In this document: piece after piece, positions 23,487-31,890 of the stretch
Position numbering within the stretch: position 1 is the stretch's first letter
Layout: each line of letters starts with the position of its first letter
Source: Aeromicrobium sp.
GTDB lineage: Bacteria > Actinomycetota > Actinomycetes > Propionibacteriales > Nocardioidaceae
NCBI GenBank assembly: GCA_023257515.1
Contig: JALRCA010000189.1
Span: 1-40,790, forward strand
Reading direction: 5' to 3'
Length of the DNA: 40,790 nt
Notes under the pieces: model-generated
The model's database searches: none
What the model was told of the DNA's origin: nothing
What the model saw: only the letters and a program-made list of their open reading frames with translations
Translations under genes and position numbers: made by a program

Positions 23487-24626
23487 TCAGCGCACGTGCG
23501 AGGCGACCCAGTCGTGGAACAGCGCGATGTGGTGCTCGCTCGGGACCAGGACGCCGCCGTCGGCGTACGCGCGCGAGGACATCGCGGGCTGGCAGCGCTC
23601 GCACGCCTCGAAGTCCTGGCGGTTGACCCGGTCGAACAGCTCCACGGACGCGGACAGGTCGGCGCCGGACGCGACGACCTCGGGCAGGTAGAGCCAGTCG
23701 CACTCCACGACCGTGCGGTCCGGGCCCATCGGGAACATCCGGTGGAAGATCACGTGGTCGGGCACCAGGTTGACGAACACCTGCGGCTTGATCGTGATGG
23801 CGTAGTACTTGCGGTCGCGGTCCGACGTCAGCCCTGGCAGCCGCTCCAGGCCGACCCGTCCGTCGACGGTGAAGCCCTCGATCCCCTCACCGAACGACGC
23901 GCCGTGGTTGACGAAGAACTGCGCGGCGAGCCCGTCGGCGAACTCCGGGAGCACCTCGGTGAGCTCGGGATGGATCGTGGCGCAGTGGTAGCACTCCATG
24001 AAGTTCTCGACGATGAGCTTCCAGTTGGCGGCGACGTCGTACGTGATCCGCCGACCGACCTGCAGCGAGGCGACGTCGTACGCCTCCAGGTTGGACATCG
24101 CGCCGAGTCGGTCCAGGATCTCCTGCTCCACCGTCGTCTCGAACGAGGCGGGCTCCTCGGCCAGGCAGACCCAGACGTAGCCCAGCCACTCGCGCACGTG
24201 CACGCGGCGCAACCCGTACTCCTCGCGCCCCACGTCGGGCATGCTCGTCAGGTTCGGGGCGGCCACGAGTCGACCGTCGAAGTCGTAGGTCCAGGCGTGG
24301 TACGGGCACTGGAACGAACGACGGGCCTGGCCGGACGGCTCGGTGCAGATCTGGGCGCCGCGGTGCCGGCAGACGTTGAAGAACCCGCGCAGCTCGCCGC
24401 GACGGGAGCGGGTCAGCAGGATCGACTCGCGGCCCACCTGGACGGTCCGGAAGGAGCCGGGCTCGGGCAGGTCGCTCGCGTGGACGGCGCAGAACCAGCC
24501 TGCCTCGAAGATGCGCTCGCACTCGGCCGCGAAGACGGCGGGGTCCACGTAGTCGGCGCCGCCCAGGGTGCGCAGCAGGCTCTCGCTGACGCGGGCGCTG
24601 ACGCCGGCGTCGGGGGCTGCGGTCAC
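23487..24626 (-). CDS. Rieske oxygenase, glycine-betaine demethylase type (GbcA-like)
   Basis: A 379-residue terminal oxygenase. The Rieske cluster ligands are C86/H88 (CRHRGAQ) and C107/H110 (CPYHAWTYDFDG). The mononuclear iron ligands are H214 and H219 in VENFMECYHCATIHPEL. The residue expected to bridge the two centres is E211 rather than the Asp of aromatic dioxygenases; Glu at this place marks the quaternary-amine oxygenases (GbcA, stachydrine and carnitine demethylases). The protein would remove one methyl from glycine betaine as formaldehyde, giving dimethylglycine, which the nearby oxidase uses. GTG at 24626 has GAGGAG upstream. It is the last gene of a three-gene operon after its reductase and ferredoxin. 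Confidence 0.88.
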   Translation of the reverse strand: MTAAPDAGVSARVSESLLRTLGGADYVDPAVFAAECERIFEAGWFCAVHASDLPEPGSFRTVQVGRESILLTRSRRGELRGFFNVCRHRGAQICTEPSGQARRSFQCPYHAWTYDFDGRLVAAPNLTSMPDVGREEYGLRRVHVREWLGYVWVCLAEEPASFETTVEQEILDRLGAMSNLEAYDVASLQVGRRITYDVAANWKLIVENFMECYHCATIHPELTEVLPEFADGLAAQFFVNHGASFGEGIEGFTVDGRVGLERLPGLTSDRDRKYYAITIKPQVFVNLVPDHVIFHRMFPMGPDRTVVECDWLYLPEVVASGADLSASVELFDRVNRQDFEACERCQPAMSSRAYADGGVLVPSEHHIALFHDWVASHVR

Positions 24627-24642
24627 GAGGTGCTCCTCGAGG

Positions 24643-25824
24643 TCATGCGGCGACCGGCAGGGCCGAGAGCGACCGCTTCCAGCGGTTGAACAGGCGGGGC
24701 TGACCCATGCCGAGCACCGCGACGGCGTCGTCGCCGCGCCAGTAGACGACCAGCGCGTCGGCGGACTCGGGGTCGCCGGCCTCGACGGTGACGGTCTCGT
24801 GGCCCAGCAGGCGGCCGGCGAACTGCAGCCGGACGCCGTACTGGTCCGACCAGAACGACGGCGCCGGGGCCGGCGGAGCCGTGCTCGTGCCGAGCAGCGT
24901 GTCGACGGCGATCCGGGCGCGGTCGCGGGACTCGGCCCAGTGCTCGACGCGGTGGTGCCGTCCGCGGACGGGGTCGAACCAGGCGGAGCAGTCACCGACC
25001 CCCACGACGCCCGGCGCCGCGGTGGCGCCGCGTGCATCGCACGCGAGACCGTTTTGCAGGTCGAGACCACTGCCGGCGAGCCAGTCGGTGGCCGCCGTCG
25101 CGCCGATGCCGACCACCACCACGTCGGCGTCGACGCGCGACCCGTCGACCAGCCGCACCCCGGTGACCCGGCGACCGGATCCCGTCGCGGCACCTTCGAG
25201 CCGCTCGACCGGGACGCCGCACCGCAGCGTCACGCCGTTGCGGGCATGCAGGGACGCGACGACGGGACCGAGCGGCCCGAGCGGACCGGCGAGGGGGGCG
25301 GGAGCGGCCTCGACGACGGTCACGTCGAGGCCGAGCGCGGCCGCCGTGGAGGCGACCTCGGCGCCGACGAAGCCGGCGCCGACGACGCACACGCGGGCCC
25401 CTGGCAGCAGGTCGGCGCGCAGCGCACGGGCGTCGTCGAGCGTGCGCAGCGTGTGGACGCCCATCAGGTCCGTGGGAAGTCGTCGGGCGAGCGACCCGGT
25501 CGCGACCACGACGGCGTCGCCTCGCACGTGCGTGCCGTCGGCGAGGCTGACGGTGTGCGTGGCCGGGTCCAGGGCCGTGGCCCTCGTCCCGAGGATCCAG
25601 TCGGCGCCGAGGTCCTCGTCGACTCCCTCCAGGGACAGGTCGGCGTCGGTCACGGTGCCGCTGAGGTAGCCCTTGGACAGCGGTGGTCGGTCGTAGGGGC
25701 GGTGCGGCTCCTCGCCGATCATCCGGATCGTCCCGTCGAAGCCGGCGCCACGCAGGGCCCGGGCCGTGGCGTGGCCCGCGAGCGAGGCGCCCACGACGAC
25801 GACGGTCCCCGGCCCGCCGTTCAC
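24643..25824 (-). CDS. FAD-dependent ferredoxin reductase of the Rieske system
   Basis: A 393-residue reductase of the BphA4/putidaredoxin-reductase type. The FAD motif VVVVGASLAGHATARAL is at the N terminus, RPYDRPPLSKGYL at about 42-54, the NADH motif VCVVGAGFVGAEVAS at about 145-159, and the second FAD motif APGVVGVGDCSAWFD at about 271-285. The C-terminal domain (FWSDQYGVRLQFAG) is typical. It passes electrons from NADH to the ferredoxin encoded upstream. It overlaps the ferredoxin gene by 4 bases (GTGA) and ends 16 bases before the oxygenase start. The canonical GbcB partner is a different, fused reductase, so this is a three-component arrangement. Confidence 0.92.
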   Translation of the reverse strand: MNGGPGTVVVVGASLAGHATARALRGAGFDGTIRMIGEEPHRPYDRPPLSKGYLSGTVTDADLSLEGVDEDLGADWILGTRATALDPATHTVSLADGTHVRGDAVVVATGSLARRLPTDLMGVHTLRTLDDARALRADLLPGARVCVVGAGFVGAEVASTAAALGLDVTVVEAAPAPLAGPLGPLGPVVASLHARNGVTLRCGVPVERLEGAATGSGRRVTGVRLVDGSRVDADVVVVGIGATAATDWLAGSGLDLQNGLACDARGATAAPGVVGVGDCSAWFDPVRGRHHRVEHWAESRDRARIAVDTLLGTSTAPPAPAPSFWSDQYGVRLQFAGRLLGHETVTVEAGDPESADALVVYWRGDDAVAVLGMGQPRLFNRWKRSLSALPVAA

Positions 25825-26171
25825 GACGCCCCCAGCGTCACGCCGGGCGGGAGGTGCGGCACGGCCGTGGACAGGGTCACGAAGACCTCGCCGTCACGCA
25901 CCTCGACCTCGTGCGCGCGCACCGGCAGTCGCGCGGGCGGCTCGTCGACGGCGCCCGTGCGGAGGTCGAACGTCGAGGCGTGCAGCGGGCACTCGACGCG
26001 GCAGCCCTCGAGCCAGCCGTCGGCGAGCGAGGCGTCCTGGTGGGTGCACGTGTCGTCGAGGGCGAAGAACTCGTCGTCCTCGGTGCGGAAGACGGCGATC
26101 GGGGGCACCGTGCTGGTGATGCGCAGGCCTTCGCCCGGCACGACGTCGTCCGTCGAGCAGATGCGGATCAT
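25821..26171 (-). CDS. Rieske-type ferredoxin
   Basis: A 116-residue soluble [2Fe-2S] Rieske ferredoxin with ligands C42/H44 (DTCTHQDASL) and C61/H64 (VECPLHASTFDLRTG), the arrangement of BphF/CarAc-type electron carriers. It would shuttle electrons from the reductase encoded next to the oxygenase. GGGAGGG precedes the ATG at 26171. First gene of the operon; the 222-base region upstream is shared with the divergent IclR gene and carries two candidate operators. Confidence 0.94.
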   Translation of the reverse strand: MIRICSTDDVVPGEGLRITSTVPPIAVFRTEDDEFFALDDTCTHQDASLADGWLEGCRVECPLHASTFDLRTGAVDEPPARLPVRAHEVEVRDGEVFVTLSTAVPHLPPGVTLGAS

Positions 26172-26227
26172 GACCCTCCCGCGAGCGAAGTGGCGTGACG
26201 TGTCCGAGCCTGCCGCCGCGGAGGGTT

Positions 26228-26261
26228 GCGGTCAATCGTTTCGGCCCGAATTTTCGACCGC
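26228..26261. promoter_or_regulatory. 34-bp dyad upstream of the Rieske operon
   Basis: GCGGTC (26228-26233) and GACCGC (26256-26261) are inverse copies. A smaller palindrome, TTCGGCCCGAA (26240-26250), has almost the same centre. The nested symmetry 57 bases before the ferredoxin start suggests an operator. The site differs in sequence from the TGTTGC element. Confidence 0.4.
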
Positions 26262-26341
26262 GGAATCGCCGTGTGACATGGCGTTAACGAATGTCCGTAT
26301 GCCCTCTCGTTCCAGGCAGGATCGGCTGCCACGCTCGCTCG

Positions 26342-26382
26342 TATAGTGCCATGATGTGGAAGGCTAATGCCATATCGTGGAA
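26342..26382 (+). promoter_or_regulatory. -10 box and two 15-bp direct repeats before the second IclR gene
   Basis: TATAGT (26342-26347) is a good -10. Overlapping it are TGCCATGATGTGGAA (26347-26361) and TGCCATATCGTGGAA (26368-26382), 21 bases apart, so on the same face of the helix. Each repeat is an imperfect dyad, TKCCA-N5-TGGAA, and TGGAA half-sites are known from E. coli IclR operators. The position over the start of transcription suggests autorepression; the same repeats could act on the divergent Rieske operon. Confidence 0.55.
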
Positions 26383-26393
26383 CACTGGCGCGC

Positions 26394-27143
26394 ATGAGCG
26401 GCACGCAGGCCCTGGACCGCGCCATCCTCGTCCTCGGACTCGTCGTCGAGGCCGAGGACGCCGTGACCCATGCGGAGCTGGTGCAGGAGACGCAGCTGGC
26501 CGCGTCGACCGTGTCACGACTGACCGGGGCGCTCGAGCGCGGTGGCCTCCTCGAGCGGGACCGGTCCGGGGCCTGGCGGGGCGGACCGATGTTCGGTCGT
26601 TACGCCGAGCGCTTCGACCGGGTGGGCGCGCTCGTGGCGATCGCGACACCCGTCCTCGAGGACCTGGCCGAGGCCACCGGCGAGACGATCAACCTGGCGA
26701 CGGCGCGTGGCGACGACATCGTCCACGTCGCACAGATCGACGCCCGCTACGTCGTCGGGGCCGTCAACTGGATCGGCCTGGACGTGCCGGGCCACGCCGC
26801 CGCGCTGGGCAAGGTGCTGTACGCGTGGGGCACCGTCCGGCTGCCGCGCGGCCGCCTCGAGGTCCGCACGGAGCGCACCGTGCGCACGCGTGCAGCACTC
26901 GAGCGCGACCTGGCGAGGGTGCGCGAGCAGGGCCTCGCGGTGACGGCGGGAGAGCTCGAGGACGGTCTCGTGGCCGTCGCCGCACCGGTCCGCGACCCCG
27001 GGGGCCGGGTCGTCGCGGCCCTCGGGGTCTCCGGCCCGGAGTTCCGCATCGGCGATCGCGTCGACGAGCTCGGAGGTCTCGTCGTCGAGCACGCCGACCA
27101 CATCACGCGGGCGCTGCGTCGTCGTTCGCGTCAGTCCTCCTGA
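26394..27143 (+). CDS. IclR-family transcriptional regulator (second of two)
   Basis: A 249-residue IclR-type regulator. The winged helix (about 5-66) has QALDRAILVLGLVVEAEDAV and the recognition helix AASTVSRLTGALERGGLLE. The ligand domain has GETINLATARGDDIVHVAQID, VPGHAAALGKVLYA and DGLVAVAAPVRDPGGRVVAALGVSGPEFR. It stands between the Rieske operon (divergent) and soxG (convergent, last 13 bases overlapping). The ATG at 26394 lacks a good ribosome site; an in-frame ATG at 26367 with GGAAGG is the alternative and would place the second repeat inside the coding region. Likely controls betaine demethylation and/or the sarcosine genes. Confidence 0.92.
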   Translation: MSGTQALDRAILVLGLVVEAEDAVTHAELVQETQLAASTVSRLTGALERGGLLERDRSGAWRGGPMFGRYAERFDRVGALVAIATPVLEDLAEATGETINLATARGDDIVHVAQIDARYVVGAVNWIGLDVPGHAAALGKVLYAWGTVRLPRGRLEVRTERTVRTRAALERDLARVREQGLAVTAGELEDGLVAVAAPVRDPGGRVVAALGVSGPEFRIGDRVDELGGLVVEHADHITRALRRRSRQSS

Positions 27144-27673
27144 TCACCCCACGGCTCCCACGACTCGGCCGCGGCGTCGACGAGCCAGGCGGCCAGGTGT
27201 CGCGCGAACGAGGCCCGGGGATGGATGCGCCAGTCGTCCTGCCCCACCCGGCCGAGGACCACCTGGGCGTGGGCGAGGACACCCTGGACCCCCTGGCCCA
27301 CCGGCACGCGCTCCAGGTCGATGGAGCAGCCGTGCGAGAGCACCAGCAGGGCGTCGGGCCCCGACAGCGCGAACGTCGTGCGGTGGCACGAGACGTCCAC
27401 GACACCTGCCCCGGGCCCCAGGGCCGCGCGCCACGCCGCGGCCCGGGGCGACTCCAGCGCCGGCGCGGCGTCGGGCGTCCCGTCCACGAGCCACCACCCG
27501 GGACCGAGGGGCCAGACGTGCTCGTCGGGGCCGACCGCCGGACGTCCCGTCGGTCCGCGCAGCTCGAGCAGCGTCCGGAACGCCAGCTCGCGCAGGTGCA
27601 GCCGCGGACCGCGGACGTCGAGCGGAGGGTCTCCCAGGGGGCTGCGTCGCAGCGCCAGGACGTCAGCCGTCAC
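27131..27673 (-). CDS. soxG: Sarcosine oxidase gamma subunit
   Basis: A 180-residue SoxG, the small subunit that packs against the folate-binding part of the alpha subunit in heterotetrameric sarcosine oxidase. Recognisable segments are RTLLELRG near the N terminus, WPLGPGWWLVDG at about 54-65, GAGVVDVSCHRTTFALSGPDALLVLSHGC at about 88-116, and the terminal ASFARHLAAWLVDAA. GTG at 27673 is preceded by GAAGGAG and overlaps the soxA end by 11 bases. Last gene of the five-gene operon; its final 13 bases overlap the convergent IclR gene. Confidence 0.9.
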   Translation of the reverse strand: MTADVLALRRSPLGDPPLDVRGPRLHLRELAFRTLLELRGPTGRPAVGPDEHVWPLGPGWWLVDGTPDAAPALESPRAAAWRAALGPGAGVVDVSCHRTTFALSGPDALLVLSHGCSIDLERVPVGQGVQGVLAHAQVVLGRVGQDDWRIHPRASFARHLAAWLVDAAAESWEPWGDQED

Positions 27674-30404
27674 GGCGGGCTCCTTCGGGGTCGTAGGGCA
27701 CCGGGTCGACGACCCGCACGCGCACCGGCACGAGGGAGTCGACCGCGTCGAGCTCCTCGCCGTGGCGCGTGCGCCCGGACTCGAGCAGGGCGAGCGCGAA
27801 CGGCGACCCGACGGTGACCGAGTCGTAGGCCGACGTGACGTGACCCAGCATCGGCACGGGCAGGTCGGTCAGGTCGGCGCCGGCCGCCACGAGCTGGGCG
27901 CCCTCGACGATCGCCGAGGACCCGTCGGTCGGCACGAGACCCACGAGCTGACGCCGGTCCGGCCGCACGGCGTCGGCGCGCTGCAACGACCGCGCGCCGA
28001 CGAAGTCCGCGCCCTCGCGCACCTTGCGGGGCGAGATCGCCCAACCCATGCCGAGATCGCCCGGCGTCACGGTGCCGTCGGTGTCCTGCCCGACGATGGG
28101 GAAGCCCTTCTCGGCCCGTAGCACGTGCATGGTCTCCGTCCCGTAGGCCGTGATGCCGAAGGGCTCACCGGCACGTCGCACCGCGTCCCAGAGGGCGGCG
28201 CCGTACCAGGCCGGCACGTCGATCTCGTAGGCCAGCTCGCCGGAGAACGAGATCCGCATGACCCGGGCCGGCAGGGTGCCGACGACGGCGTCGCGCCACT
28301 GCATGAAGCCGAACGCCTCGTTCGAGACGTCCAGGTCCGGCGCGAGCGCCGCGAGCACGTCGCGCGACCGTGGACCGGCCACGGCCACGACGGCCCACTG
28401 GTCGGTCACCGACGTGAACGCGACGTCGAGCTCGGGCCACTCCGTCATGGCCCACTCCTCGAGCGAGTCGAGGACGGCTGCGGCGTTGCCGGTCGTGGTC
28501 GTCACGAGCCACTCGTCCTCGCCGATCCGTGCGACCGTGCCGTCGTCGACGACCATGCCGTCGGGGCCGCACATGACGCCGTAGCGGATCGATCCGACCT
28601 TCAGGGTCGAGAACAGGCCCGTGTAGACCCGGTCGAGGAAGCGGCCCACGTCGGCGCCACGGCACACGATCTTGCCCAGGGTCGAGGCGTCCATCATGCC
28701 GACGCCCGTTCGCACCGCGGCGCACTCGCGGCGCACGGAGGCCGCCAGGTCCTCGCCCTGGTGGGGCACGTACCACGGTCGTCGCCACTGCCCGACGTCC
28801 TCGAAGGGGACACCGTCCGCGACGTGCCGGTCGTGGATCGCCGTGACGCGGACGGGGTCCGACAACGCGTCGCGGTCGCGCCCCGCCAGCAGGGCGAACG
28901 AGACCGGTGCGTACGGCGGACGGTAGGTCGTCGTGCCGACCTCGCCCACCGGCCGGGCCAGGACCTGCGCGAGGACACCCACGGTCAGCACGCCGAAGCC
29001 CCGGCCCTGGTCGGCAGCGGTGCCGATCGTCGTGTACCGCTTGACGTGCTCGACGCTCGTGAGACCGGCGCCGTGGGCGCGTCGCAGGTCGGCCAGGGTC
29101 GCGTCGCGCTGCGGGTCCAGGAACACGCGCTCGGCCTCCTGGGAGTCGACGTCCCCGACGAACCACGCCGCCGGAGGGAGCTCGTCGTCGCGCAGCCCGC
29201 CGGCCGCGGCGCCGACGACGCGCACCGGGTGGGCGGCGTCCGGCGGTGGGACGTCCGGCACGAACCCGGCGACGTCGTCGGACCAGCGCGTCCGCCCGCC
29301 CGCCTGGCTGAAGAGCATCACGGCGGGGTTGAGCCCGCCGCTGACGGCCAGCAGGTCGACGTCGTGCGTGACGATCGTGCCGTCGTGCCGCACGTGGACG
29401 CGGGCCAGCGCACCGTCGGGTCCGGCGTCCGTGCCGCGGACCTCGGCACCGGTGCGCACCGTGACGCCGTGCGTCGCGAGCTCGGCAGCCAGACCGGGCG
29501 CCACCTCGTCGCGGACGTCCAGGACGGCGACCAGCTCCACCCCGGCGGCAGCGAGGTCGAGCGCGGCGCGCAGCCCGCCGTCGTGAGCGGTCCAGACCAC
29601 GGCCCGCTCCCCAGGCAGCACGCCGAACCGCCGGACGTACTGCGCCGCGGCCCCGGCCAGCACGACGCCCGGCCGGTCGTTGTCGGGGAACACGAGGGGA
29701 CGCTCGTGGGCCCCGGTCGCGACGACGACCTCGGCGGCCCGCACGTGCCACAGCCGGCGCCGAGCCACGTGCGCGGGCGCGTCCGGCCGGTGGTCGGTGC
29801 GACGTTCGACGGCAACCGCCTGGCCGTGGTCGTACAAGCCCACCACCGTGGTGCGCGGGAGGACCCGGACGTTCGGCAGGGTCTCGAGCCGGGCCACCTG
29901 CTCGTCCAGGTCGGGCCCCAGCGCACCCACCGACCAGCCGCCGAGCGAGACCTGGTCGTCGGCCAGGACGACCCGGCCGCCGTCCCGGGCGGCCTCCAGT
30001 GCTGCGTCGACGCCGGCGGCACCCCCGCCGACGACGAGGACCTCGGCGTGCGTCCAGCGGTGGTCGTAGCGGGTGTCGTCCTCGCCGAGCGGCAAGCGGC
30101 CACGCCCGGCGAGACGCTGCACCGCCAGGCCATCGTGCACCTCGAGCTCGGTCGCGCGCACCATCGGCTCGCCGGGACCCGAGACCACCTGCACGAACGC
30201 GTTCGGCTCCTCGGCGCCGAGGCCGACGACTCCCCGAGGGCGACCCGTGTACGTGCCCGCTGCCACCTGGCGGCGTCCCGCGGCCAGCAGGGCCGAGGCG
30301 AGGGTGTCGCCCGCGTACGCCGCCACCGGATCGCCGTCGACGAGCACGGTGACGGGTCGGTCACGGTCCACGAGGTCGCCGCCGTGCGGCAGCCTTCGGC
30401 TCAT
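27663..30404 (-). CDS. soxA: Sarcosine oxidase alpha subunit
   Basis: A 913-residue SoxA. An N-terminal ferredoxin-like domain without cluster cysteines (about 15-100) carries VTVLVDGDPVAAYAGDTLASALLAAG. A dinucleotide-binding domain follows (VLVVGGGAAGVDAALEAA, GGG at 126-128), which holds the non-covalent NAD. The C-terminal third (from about 540) is a GcvT-like folate-binding domain (YKIxxFS-type region GVGMMDASTLGKIVCRG; RISFSGELAYEIDVPAWYG; ITAYGTETMHVLRAEKGFPIVGQDTDG). The complex oxidises sarcosine to glycine, giving hydrogen peroxide and methylene-tetrahydrofolate. The ATG overlaps the soxD stop by 4 bases. Confidence 0.95.
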   Translation of the reverse strand: MSRRLPHGGDLVDRDRPVTVLVDGDPVAAYAGDTLASALLAAGRRQVAAGTYTGRPRGVVGLGAEEPNAFVQVVSGPGEPMVRATELEVHDGLAVQRLAGRGRLPLGEDDTRYDHRWTHAEVLVVGGGAAGVDAALEAARDGGRVVLADDQVSLGGWSVGALGPDLDEQVARLETLPNVRVLPRTTVVGLYDHGQAVAVERRTDHRPDAPAHVARRRLWHVRAAEVVVATGAHERPLVFPDNDRPGVVLAGAAAQYVRRFGVLPGERAVVWTAHDGGLRAALDLAAAGVELVAVLDVRDEVAPGLAAELATHGVTVRTGAEVRGTDAGPDGALARVHVRHDGTIVTHDVDLLAVSGGLNPAVMLFSQAGGRTRWSDDVAGFVPDVPPPDAAHPVRVVGAAAGGLRDDELPPAAWFVGDVDSQEAERVFLDPQRDATLADLRRAHGAGLTSVEHVKRYTTIGTAADQGRGFGVLTVGVLAQVLARPVGEVGTTTYRPPYAPVSFALLAGRDRDALSDPVRVTAIHDRHVADGVPFEDVGQWRRPWYVPHQGEDLAASVRRECAAVRTGVGMMDASTLGKIVCRGADVGRFLDRVYTGLFSTLKVGSIRYGVMCGPDGMVVDDGTVARIGEDEWLVTTTTGNAAAVLDSLEEWAMTEWPELDVAFTSVTDQWAVVAVAGPRSRDVLAALAPDLDVSNEAFGFMQWRDAVVGTLPARVMRISFSGELAYEIDVPAWYGAALWDAVRRAGEPFGITAYGTETMHVLRAEKGFPIVGQDTDGTVTPGDLGMGWAISPRKVREGADFVGARSLQRADAVRPDRRQLVGLVPTDGSSAIVEGAQLVAAGADLTDLPVPMLGHVTSAYDSVTVGSPFALALLESGRTRHGEELDAVDSLVPVRVRVVDPVPYDPEGARRDG

Positions 30405-30649
30405 GCCGGCGACTCGATCTCGTGGGTCACCGTGTGCCGCCGCAGCACGAACCACTGCCGGCACCCCGCGCGGTGGACCCACCGCTCGGTGGACCAGCCG
30501 CGCGGGTTGTCGCGGACGAAGAGGTACTCGGCCCAGGCCCGGTCGTCCAGGTCGCCGGGCCTGGCCGGGTACGCGACACCTGCCTGTCCGCCGTAACCGA
30601 ACTCGGTCTCGTCGCGAGGCCCGCAGTGCGGGCAGGGGAGGGACATCAT
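30401..30649 (-). CDS. soxD: Sarcosine oxidase delta subunit
   Basis: An 82-residue zinc protein. C6, C9, H59 and C63 (CPHCG ... VHRAGC) are exactly the zinc ligands known from the Corynebacterium enzyme. The body EFGYGGQAGVAYPARPGDLDDRAWAEYLFVRDNPRG is the family signature. It braces the alpha and beta subunits. Two adjacent ATG codons (30649, 30646) are possible; the difference is one residue. The gene begins 12 bases after soxB and overlaps soxA. Confidence 0.95.
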   Translation of the reverse strand: MMSLPCPHCGPRDETEFGYGGQAGVAYPARPGDLDDRAWAEYLFVRDNPRGWSTERWVHRAGCRQWFVLRRHTVTHEIESPA

Positions 30650-30661
30650 GGGCGGGCCTCC

Positions 30662-31888
30662 TCAGTGGGCCACGGCGGCGGCGCCGTGCTCGTCGATGAG
30701 TCGACCGGTGCGGAACCGGTCGAGGGCGAACGGCTCGGCCAGCGGGTGCGGCCGGCCATGGGCGATCGTGTCGGCGTAGACGGCGCCGAGGCCGGGCGTG
30801 GCCTTGAATCCGCCCGTGCCCCAGCCGCAGTTGACGAAGGCGTTGGCATAGGGCGGCAGGTGACCCACGACGGGGGAGGCGTCCGGTGTCACGTCGACGA
30901 TGCCGGCCCAGGTGCGCAGCACGTGGGCGCGCGCGAAGACCGGGAACAGCTCGACCGCGGCCGCCATCTGCTCCTCGACCACGTGGATCGAGCCGCGCTG
31001 CCCGTAGCCGACGTACGGGTCGACCCCGGCGCCCATGACGAGCTCGCCCTTGTGCGCCTGGCTGACGTAGACGTGCACGGCGTTCGACATCACGACCGTG
31101 TCGAGCACCGGTTCGAGCAGCTCGGACACGAGCGCCTGCAGCGGATGGCTCTGCACCGGGAGCCGCACCCCCAGCCGTTCGGCGAGCACCGCGGAGTGCC
31201 CCGCGGCTGCGAGCGCGAGGGTGCCGCAGGCGATGCGTCCGCGTGACGTGCGGATCGCGGTCACCACGTCGCCGTCGGTCTCGAAGTCCTCGACGACGCA
31301 GTTCTGCACGATGTCGACGCCGAGAGCATGCGCGGCGCGGGCGAACCCCCAGGCCACGTAGTCGTGCTTCGCGATGCCGGCGCGCGGCTGGTAGGTGGCT
31401 CCCAGGACGCGATGGCGTGGTCGGTCGGTGACGTCGAGGATCGGCACGAGCTTGCCGACCTCGGCGGCGTCGAGCCACTGCGCGTCGATGCCGTTCAGCT
31501 GGTTGGCGTTGACGCGTCGCCGGCTCTCGCGGACGTCGCCGAGCGAGTGCGCGAGGTTCAGGACACCGCGCTGGCTGAACAGCACCGGGGTCTCGAGCTC
31601 GTCCTCCAGTCCCTCCCACAGCCTCAGCGAGTGCTCGTAGATCCCGGCGCTCTCGTCCCACAGGTAGTTGGAACGGATGATCGTGGTGTTGCGGGCCATG
31701 TTGCCGCCGGCGAGCCAGCCCTTCTCCAGCACGGCGACGTTGGTGATTCCGTGGTGCCGTGCCAGGTAGTAGGCCGTGGCCAGGCCGTGGCCCCCGCCCC
31801 CGACGACCACGACGTCGTAGGCGCCGCGTGGCTCGCGGTCCTGCCACAGGAACTCGGGATGCTCCGGGAGCCGCTCGCTGGTCCGCAC
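30662..31888 (-). CDS. soxB: Sarcosine oxidase beta subunit
   Basis: A 408-residue flavoprotein that oxidises sarcosine at its FAD site and carries the covalently bound FMN that passes electrons to oxygen. The start [20 protein letters not shown] leads to the FAD motif [20 protein letters not shown] (24-43). The covalent-flavin region [16 protein letters not shown] lies near residue 165-180. The C-terminal [14 protein letters not shown] binds the FAD edge. GTG at 31888 is 2 bases after the stop of dimethylglycine oxidase and gives the family length; the much longer upstream open frame is the shadow of that gene. Confidence 0.94.
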   Translation of the reverse strand: MRTSERLPEHPEFLWQDREPRGAYDVVVVGGGGHGLATAYYLARHHGITNVAVLEKGWLAGGNMARNTTIIRSNYLWDESAGIYEHSLRLWEGLEDELETPVLFSQRGVLNLAHSLGDVRESRRRVNANQLNGIDAQWLDAAEVGKLVPILDVTDRPRHRVLGATYQPRAGIAKHDYVAWGFARAAHALGVDIVQNCVVEDFETDGDVVTAIRTSRGRIACGTLALAAAGHSAVLAERLGVRLPVQSHPLQALVSELLEPVLDTVVMSNAVHVYVSQAHKGELVMGAGVDPYVGYGQRGSIHVVEEQMAAAVELFPVFARAHVLRTWAGIVDVTPDASPVVGHLPPYANAFVNCGWGTGGFKATPGLGAVYADTIAHGRPHPLAEPFALDRFRTGRLIDEHGAAAVAH

Positions 31889-31890
31889 GG

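Noticed and set aside
28125-30596. An 823-codon plus-strand open frame opposite soxA
   Set aside because: It is an antisense shadow: composition is skewed to Arg/Asp/His/Val and soxA is unmistakable on the other strand.
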